A DNA stretch of 64,000 nucleotides from Brachypodium distachyon (lineage: Eukaryota; Streptophyta; Magnoliopsida; Poales; Poaceae), in NCBI RefSeq assembly GCF_000005505.3, contig NC_016132.3, forward strand, positions 54,016,914 through 54,080,913, in the 5' to 3' direction. The notes beneath the pieces are model-generated. The model searched no databases. It was not told where the DNA came from and saw nothing but the letters and a program-made list of their open reading frames with translations. This document shows, in pieces, positions 57,239 through 64,000 of this stretch (position 1 is its first letter; each line of letters starts with the position of its first letter). Made by a program: the position numbers and the translations under genes.

Positions 57239-58996
57239 CGCCTCCCTCCTGCGTGCCCGCACGCCCAGGCCACTACTTTCTTCCCCTCCTCTCGTTCTTT
57301 TCCTCTCTTTTTCCCCCTTTCCTTTGATTTCTTCCGGTGAAATTATTCCGTACGCCTCCCCAGGCCCAAAACATGTCTTAAACTGGCCCATCAGCACTGA
57401 TCCTAAGCCCAACTATATCAGGCCTACAAACAACTGTATCGGGCCTATGATAGCCAGCTAGGCCGCCGTCTTTAGCAACACGATGCCGGCCCACTAAAGA
57501 AAATGCAACGGGATGCCGTTGTGCGAATCGCAAAGCACGTGATCTCTCAGGCTTGGGTACCGTAACCGTGCGCCTGCGCGTAATACTGTAGCCAATTTAA
57601 TCGCGATTTCTGCTTCGAATACCATCGTTTTGTCCATTTGCCCCTCTTTTCTTTTTTTCGGGTTTCCTCGGCCGGTCCAGTCCAGTTCAAAGATTCTGGC
57701 ACGTCGTAAAGGCGATCACATGCCGCGGTTGCAATTTGCAACGCGCGCAGCGGCGCGGGGTACTACCGGCTGGCGGCTATACGTGTCAACGTCTCGCGAA
57801 CTTATTTCTGCAGCGCCCCATTAAAAACCGGCGTTACGCCGCATTTTGGCCAGATTATATGATCGAGTCGTGCGCGTGCAAGCCTGGCAATGGAGTCAGA
57901 CGCCATTTATGCGGCTGTACACCCTTGAGTTGGCAAGCTAATTAAGCCATGGGCCGGAGATTACGAACCCCCTGGACGTGTAAAGTTCAGATTTCCGAGA
58001 ACTTGTGCAAAGTCCAATCACACACTTGTGGTCTGGAAACCAGCCATGCATGGATGATGACGACGAGCGCAATTACGCCGGCTCCCGTGAATCGGTTGCA
58101 CATATATAGAGCCCTGAGATTTACGTGTACGGCCAGCTGATAATCTAGCTGTCATGCGTTCATTAGATCAAAACGAGAGAGTGTTTTTAGTACAAGTGTC
58201 AAAGGACTGAATGCAGTACTCCTACTAGTATGCGACGGAATGGTCGGCGAGTTTCATTGTGCTGAAATTTATTACTAGCTGAAATATTACGCTCCGACTT
58301 CTTGTTACTCGGGCCATTAAGCATTTAAGCTGACATACGTACCCAAGTTACTGGGGCCATTAAGCTGCAACAGATAATTTAACGCATCCCGTACCGACGG
58401 TCTCCTTTCGATGGAACGAATCACACACGTTCCTTGACACGCCCGTCCAATTAATCCACACCAGGAGGACTCTTCCAGCCTCCAACACGTACACTTTTGA
58501 AAACACACACGAATATGTTGTTTCACTTCCAGAAACTCGGAGGGAATCGACACGAGCTTAATGGTGCCTGTTTCTTGCACACTGCTGACCTGCACCTCAT
58601 CCTCAACGCCTCCACATTATATAATGCAGCGCGGGAGAGGTGCGTGACAAATACTCGTACCTAGCAACAACAGCTATACGCAACCAAGTGGAGAGCTCCG
58701 ATCTACCAGCACGACTTCATAGCGTCATATATACGGAGTACTGCCTTTGCTCGATCCCCTTCGCTCCGCCGCCCCCACACTCTTCTTCTTCAGTTCAGTT
58801 CAGTTCAGTTCAACTCGATCCAAAGGTATACGTAATGTCACTCAACACCCATGTCTCGTTAAATATAACTCCGTGCTACGTACATATAGCAGCCATATGC
58901 TGTCCATTTTGTGCAACTGAGCTCGGGACCCTGATGTCATGTGCAAATTTGTGTAGAGAGTGTTGTTGGTGATCGATCGAGTGGCGAGTTGTAAGG
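57239..58996. other. Divergent promoter region between GET2-like and GIR-like genes
   Basis: No gene seen. It holds a TATA-like catatatac at about 58727 and a (CAGTT)n repeat. Reading frames here are short and of random composition. Confidence 0.55.
58791..58811. repeat. (CAGTT)n pentanucleotide repeat
   Basis: Four units in the probable 5' UTR of the GIR-like gene. Confidence 0.85.
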
Positions 58997-59374
58997 ATGA
59001 GCAGGAACAGCAGCGGCAAGGTGTCCAAGCTGGAGAGCCTGAGGCTGAGCCTGTCGAGGGCGCGGGGCGGCGGCGGCGGGCAGTCTTCGTCGTCGTCGAC
59101 CACGGCGCGCCCAGGAGCCAACAACACGTCGCCGCGGCGGCTGTCCTCATCGTCGTCGTCATCCACGGCGTCGCCGCCGAGCTCGTGCGTGTCGTCGGAG
59201 GGCAGCCCGGACGCGGGGGCGCCCAGCATGGTCCTGTCGGGGTGCCCCCGGTGCATGATGTACGTGATGCTGTCCCGGGAGGACCCGCGGTGCCCGCGGT
59301 GCCACAGCGCCGTGCTGCTCGAATTCAGCGGCGCCGGCGAGCAGCCGCGCCAGCCGCGGAAGCAGAGGCGGTGA
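58997..59374 (+). CDS. GL2-INTERACTING REPRESSOR-like small zinc-binding protein, single exon
   Basis: Predicted 125 residues. An LxLxL EAR repression motif (LRLSL, residues 15-19) lies in the N-terminal KLESLRLSLSRARG. A Ser-rich middle follows, then the conserved MVLSGCPRCMMYVMLSRED and PRCPRCHSAVLLEF with two CxxC pairs (C83, C86, C99, C102), a likely zinc knuckle. This matches the GIR family, in which the EAR motif recruits TOPLESS co-repressors; Arabidopsis GIR1 and GIR2 bind GLABRA2 and repress root hair growth, and grass members affect meristem and leaf traits. The basic tail (RKQRR) may aid nuclear import. Start is the first ATG; no introns. Confidence 0.88.
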   Translation: MSRNSSGKVSKLESLRLSLSRARGGGGGQSSSSSTTARPGANNTSPRRLSSSSSSSTASPPSSCVSSEGSPDAGAPSMVLSGCPRCMMYVMLSREDPRCPRCHSAVLLEFSGAGEQPRQPRKQRR

Positions 59375-60031
59375 AAGATCGCCATATATATCGCGAGCTC
59401 GGTTCTATCACTCAAGCTGTCGTCGTGCCTCGTCGTTGTCGTAGTAGCTCTCTGTCATTTGTTCTCAAGTTGGTTTATTTGTTTGCTCGCCGAAAGGAAT
59501 TATTTCATAGACCACTTCTTCCTCCATGCGGTTTGCACCGTCGATCGATGGAATTGGATCTAGGTAATAATTTCATGCGTGTTTGTTTTGTGTTTTCTCC
59601 GATGCAAGTTTCAAGGGTTCCGCTGAGAATTATGTGCAGCGGTGGAACAATTGACATTTGAATACTTGACGTTGAACATTGAAGTTTTCTCCCCGCAAAA
59701 ATACATTGAAAGTTTTCAATATATAGTTCTGCCGGAGCAATGTGCCGCACCATTGGCGAAAAATACATGCCCGCGCACTGTGGTTAACTGTTTTCTTTTC
59801 CTTACCCTCCCGTTAGAGGCGCCATTTAAAACGTGTCTCGAGTGCCCTTCGAATTTTAGCTCGAACGTTCAGGCCCACACGCGTCGGAGATCCTGTCTGT
59901 TCCGGAAAAGAGGTCACCGTTGATTCTCAACGTCACATCAAACCGTTACGACCGCGTAGGAGTTTAACGTCTCTGGATAACACGATGTACACAACAAGAT
60001 AAAAAGTAAAGTGATCAATGACAAAACATAG

Positions 60032-60330
60032 AATAATTTTTTTTTAGAGTAAAAGAGGCCTTGCCCCCGGTTTCATTAAGGAAACCAAAGTGTTGTGACA
60101 TAGAGGTTCCAAACAACGCAAAACGAAGTAAATATCGAATAAAATAGAAACGGTTTTGCTTTTTCTAAGACGACTGGGAATTAACTATGTTTAACTCTAT
60201 GCAAACAACTGTCAAATCCAATCATTGAGATCCATGCAAAATTGAACAAGTAAAATGATAAAAGAAATCTTAGATCGTGGACTTAGAAACTAGACACACT
60301 CCCAAATAAAAATTACACGCATCAATGTGG
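60032..60330 (-). mobile_element. Probable LINE 3' tail, minus strand
   Basis: On the minus strand, 'ttaatgaaaccgggggcaag' followed by 'gcctcttttactct' and A8 is typical of grass L1 3' ends. No coding part recognised. Confidence 0.45.
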
Positions 60331-60609
60331 TGGAGCATTGATCCGGATAATCCACCGTCATATATACTAGGTAAATACCTGTGGGTCCACTCGTTCCACC
60401 TGTATTACTGTATACTCGCCGCCGACACAATCCCTTTCCCTTTGTCTACTGATCGCTGATGAAACACAGGCCAGGTAACCTGCAACAATGTGAACATGTC
60501 CCGTATACGGTTAGAGTATACAGTATACGATTCATTTATAGTAATCTTTGTGAACATGTCCCCGAGTCCTAAAAACGAGTACACTTGCATTTTCCTTCGC
60601 TTCAGCCAG

Positions 60610-61080
60610 ACCGGCTAGCTGCCCAACATTTTTTGAGCGAACCCCTCGTCACATCGTGCGACGGCGCGGAAGAAAATTGCCGGTGATTACGGCCATTCAA
60701 AGGGTGAAGGGCTAGGCATTCAGAGAGAGGGGTGTCAGTTAGGGCCGTGCAAGACACCAAGTCGGTGCGGGAGTGGTAGGATTCCAACATCTTGAGAGTT
60801 GGCATGAGAAGAAAAGCGATCGCTTCTATCGCCATGCTGGTCATCTGGGAGCTTTGGAACGAAAGAAACGTGAGGGTGGTCTTCCGTAACATCTCGACCA
60901 TGCCGCTTATTGTCTTCTACAAGATCAAGAATGAAGCTCGCAATTGGACGCTCGCGGGCGCCGAAGCATATGAGTAGTATTATGTCGGGAGAGTAGGTTT
61001 TTGTTGCCTTTTTTCTTTTGTTTTCTTTTCAACCTTGTTGGAACCCTTTCTTATTTAATGAGATAAGGCAAAGCTTTTGC
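60610..61080 (+). mobile_element. 5'-truncated LINE 3' end
   Basis: The frame 60792-60977 reads RKAIASIAMLVIWELWNERNVRV then KIKNEARNWTLAGAEAYE, the C-terminal end of grass L1-type ORF2, and stops. A T-rich 3' UTR with 'tcttatttaatgagataaggcaaagc' follows, characteristic of these elements. Upstream of 60792 the frame is broken. Confidence 0.75.
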
Positions 61081-63079
61081 AGGCGATTAAACTCCGCCAA
61101 CCTTTCGCTTCAATGCAGTGTTTAGCCCTGAAGCAGGCCAGCCAGAGTGTCCAGAGATGATCCACAGGCAAGCTGCTCGATCTGTTCGACTCTTCTTAAT
61201 CGCCGTGGCATGTTCCACGACTGCAGCACACGAATTAAGTCCGTGTCCTCCTCCGAGCCATCATCTGCCAACGGGAGATCGACGCGGGAGCCCCGGTATT
61301 TAGTACGGGCAGTACACTACTACCAGGCCGTACGAGCAATGAGCGTACAGCGCAGCATCGTAGTGTCGATCGCCAGCAAAAGTACGTGCTATTAACCTGG
61401 CGACAATTAAAGGGTTCAATGCCGCATAGTGCCTGGAGAAAACAATTAAGGGGCTCATGAATCGCGGTTGTTGCGTGGCCAGGCTGCAGGCCAGGGTTAC
61501 AGATCCGGGTGTGTGATGGCCTGCTGGCTGTTGCGGCCAGCCATCGTATCTAGAACTGTTCTAAATGCGAAGGGGCAATGGAGCCATGGAGGGAGGAGGT
61601 CATGATCAGTTGCATGTGCCACTTCCCACTTTAGATTGCTAACAACACGGGCTAAACAGTAATAGCTCTTGCCGGTAGCTGCTGTGCATCATACTAGCTG
61701 TGTGCAAGCACTCTTGCTTAGGGAGCCAGCTGGCGGGTCCAGAATTTTGACATTAGGTATTCATAATTGTTCCAAAAATTCACATGTCAAAATTGTTATC
61801 AAAATTTATTGGTGAAACTTTTGTGTCTCTAATCAAGTGATCCTTGAGGTGTTGTCCTCTTGTGTGCAAGGCAGTGCATGTGTGTAGCCGTAGACCGGCG
61901 GAAGCGACGAGCATCAGCCAGCCCGTCCAATAGGCGAACGCGCAAAAGCGGGGACGCTGAGGAACAGAGCATATAAGGAGGCAGAGAAGAAACCGCTAGT
62001 TTTTTGGATTTGTAAACATGTTTGTTTGGGGATTTAGTAGAAGACGAGGGGCATGAGGTGTATCAATGTCATACGAGACTATAAGTATCCAGTGCACAGT
62101 TCGATTTTAAGCGATTCAAAATCCAACTTGGACCATTGGACCAACTTGAGGGAGAGAAGAGATAGATGCCTGGCATTTTAGGGCTCAATGCTAAACTTTG
62201 AGTTTTAGCCCAAAATACTTTCTTTGTGCATACATTTATGGTACATATATTCATTTTTTTTTTGCAAAAATCCTACCCTTGAATTGAAGTGGGCCTGCCT
62301 GCCCAGCAATTACTTCCACCTCCAACGCACACAGAAAAGAAAACAAGCAGGAGAGACGAATCACAACGGGTAGCAGAGGATCGTAATCCCCAGGGCCGTC
62401 TACAGGAATTAGTGGCACCGGAGCGAAATTGGAAATTTTGTTCTCAAATTTAGACAACTCCATATAAAACAAAGTTTCGTTTACTTATCTTCACCATTAT
62501 TGACGAGTCATGGTGTAACGATGTCATGTAAAAATGTAATGCGACTGTGATTATCAAACCTGAAAACCGATCGAGTGATTACGCCTGAAAATTGAAATCT
62601 ATTAAATTGACTTGACGAATCAATGGAGAACACATAACAGTATGGACCTGATCTTGATTAGGCGCAGCACACAGGCACACAAGGACGGACCGATGTACGG
62701 AGTCACGAAGAGGAGGGCTTTGGCCAAACGGGAGATCAGCAACACTGCAGCAGCCATCAAGCAGAGGAAGACGATTATCGATTAGACGAAGGCATGGAGC
62801 GATCGAAGTTGAACGACGAACAAATGCAGGCACCCGGGCCTGCAGGGCAATTCGCTGCACGACTGCACCATTGAAGAGGTAAATAATTATCTACACCGTT
62901 AATTTATTGAAGAGGCGGTTACTGAAGTAAACCTCTCACGAAGAATTCATAGAAACTAAAAATCAGTGCCCTGAAATTAGGGCTCAACCTGTCCAGCCAT
63001 TTGAACTACAAATTTCAAACTTCAAAAAAAAATAGTTGCATTTAAGAAAAAAGAAGAAGAAGAAATGTACCTAGTTATA

Positions 63080-63399
63080 TACTCCCTCCGTTTTTTATAT
63101 AGGGCGTGTAATTTTTTTTCCTAATTTCCAAAATGCAAGGCGCAAAACAGTTGCATGCGAAGAGCCCCTCCGTTGCATGCTGCATCCGTGGAGAAAAAAG
63201 CGCCGGTTTCCTTTTGCTTGATTTTTTTTTCCAAAATCTTTTTACTACATATGTGGGCAGTTAACGATGAATGCATGTATGGAAGAAAGAAAGAAGTTGC
63301 CGGCATTGCCAGTGAATGACATCGACACCAAAACGATTGCTTGTTGCGTTAATCTTCATGCGAAAAATACACGCCCTACATAAAAAAACTGAAGGATTA
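63080..63399. mobile_element. Stowaway-type MITE, about 320 bp
   Basis: Left ctccctccgttttttatat then agggcgtgta; right tacacgccctacat then aaaaactgaaggatta. The TIR extends over about 32 bases. Interior is non-coding. Confidence 0.8.
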
Positions 63400-64000
63400 C
63401 TTGTTTCGTCCTTTCAAAGCTTTAAAATGTCTTCTTAGGGGGACTATCGCTAGCTTAAAAATGTCTTCTATCTCGAACTAACAATTGGTTTGAGTATCTG
63501 TCGACAACGAAACGCTGGTGGTGACATTGTGACTCTCAAGGCTTCAACTATGTTCTTCTGTAGAAGTTAAGTGAGCGTGTGTGTGGCGGTGTGTATACGT
63601 TTACAACGTAATTCGTGTTTCTGCAACAACAAAATATTTCCTCGCTAACTTCTTTGATGCCTTAAATCATGGCTCGTCACTAGTTGTCACCGCAGCTTGT
63701 GTTAACCACTCGATGCTTTCCCCGAAATAAGACGCCACTCACCTTCCCTCTTAATTTTGGTTTCGTGCTCTTATAGCATGTATAATATGTAAGGTGATTA
63801 AGAAGGTGCTTATAAAATTAAAACATTTCCTCAAGCATCAATGCATGCTTATTTCCATAACAGAGGTGTCCAGTTATGCTATAAGAACAGGCACCAATGC
63901 TTAAATAAAAGTCCTTTTTTTATAAGCACCTCTAAACACCTTGCATTACGGAGTACTCTGTATGGGCCTAGTTTGGGAGTCATGTATGAGACCTAATTTG

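Larger units (their letters stand above)
59375..64000. other. Intergenic region with retroelement tails and a MITE
   Basis: No convincing cellular gene in 4.6 kb. It holds a LINE tail on the minus strand (60032-60330), a LINE 3' end on the plus strand (60610-61080) and a Stowaway-type MITE (63080-63399). The rest is AT-rich with random short frames. Confidence 0.6.

Overview
The window is nuclear DNA of a grass, most likely a cool-season (pooid) grass. The evidence is GT-AG introned genes with very GC-rich first exons, grass-type Stowaway MITEs that begin CTCCCTCC inside TA targets, a PIF/Harbinger DNA transposon, remnants of L1-type non-LTR elements, and nuclear tRNA genes. Nothing bacterial, viral or CRISPR-like was seen. 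About twelve ordinary genes in 64 kb is a gene-rich density; assignment to a species is not possible from sequence alone.

Layout. 0-12.4 kb: a syringolide-induced-14-1-1-like gene (minus), a small one-pass membrane protein gene (minus), and a 6 kb gap holding MITEs and a Mutator-type element with 9-bp target duplications. 12.4-19.5 kb: a three-exon hemerythrin-domain gene with a tRNA-Pro gene antisense in its first intron, an arabinogalactan protein gene, and a condensation/acyltransferase-like gene. 19.5-22.4 kb: LTR-retrotransposon-like debris. 22.4-31.9 kb: a compact cluster of an ABHD11-type hydrolase (minus), tRNA-Leu(UAG), a conserved protein of unknown function (plus) and sorting nexin 1 (minus, 11 coding exons). 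33.1 kb: an S40/DUF584 gene. 34-42 kb: MITEs and a dead LINE. 42.3 kb: a NAC transcription factor. 47.05-51.02 kb: a complete 3,973-bp PIF/Harbinger element with TAA target duplications, a Myb-like ORF and a DDE transposase ORF, both interrupted. 52.1 kb: a DIVARICATA-type MYB. 54.1-57.2 kb: a GET2/CAML-like ER membrane protein whose intron carries a LINE remnant and a MITE. 59.0 kb: a GL2-interacting-repressor-like protein. 59.4-64 kb: LINE tails and a MITE.

The genes do not form a pathway. Several act in membrane traffic or insertion (SNX1, GET2) and several are transcriptional regulators (NAC, MYB, GIR-like). Gene models were assembled by hand from open frames, splice signals and family resemblance. 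All exon sums are in frame, but no transcript data or database search was available.

The most interesting signals are the full Harbinger element with its 98-bp GC-rich repeat array and its duplicated splice acceptor, a partial copy of exon 2 (with acceptor) inside intron 1 of the ABHD11 gene, the tRNA gene nested antisense in the hemerythrin gene, a GC-AG intron and a 12-nt first coding exon in SNX1, and two Stowaway MITEs that share a single TA.
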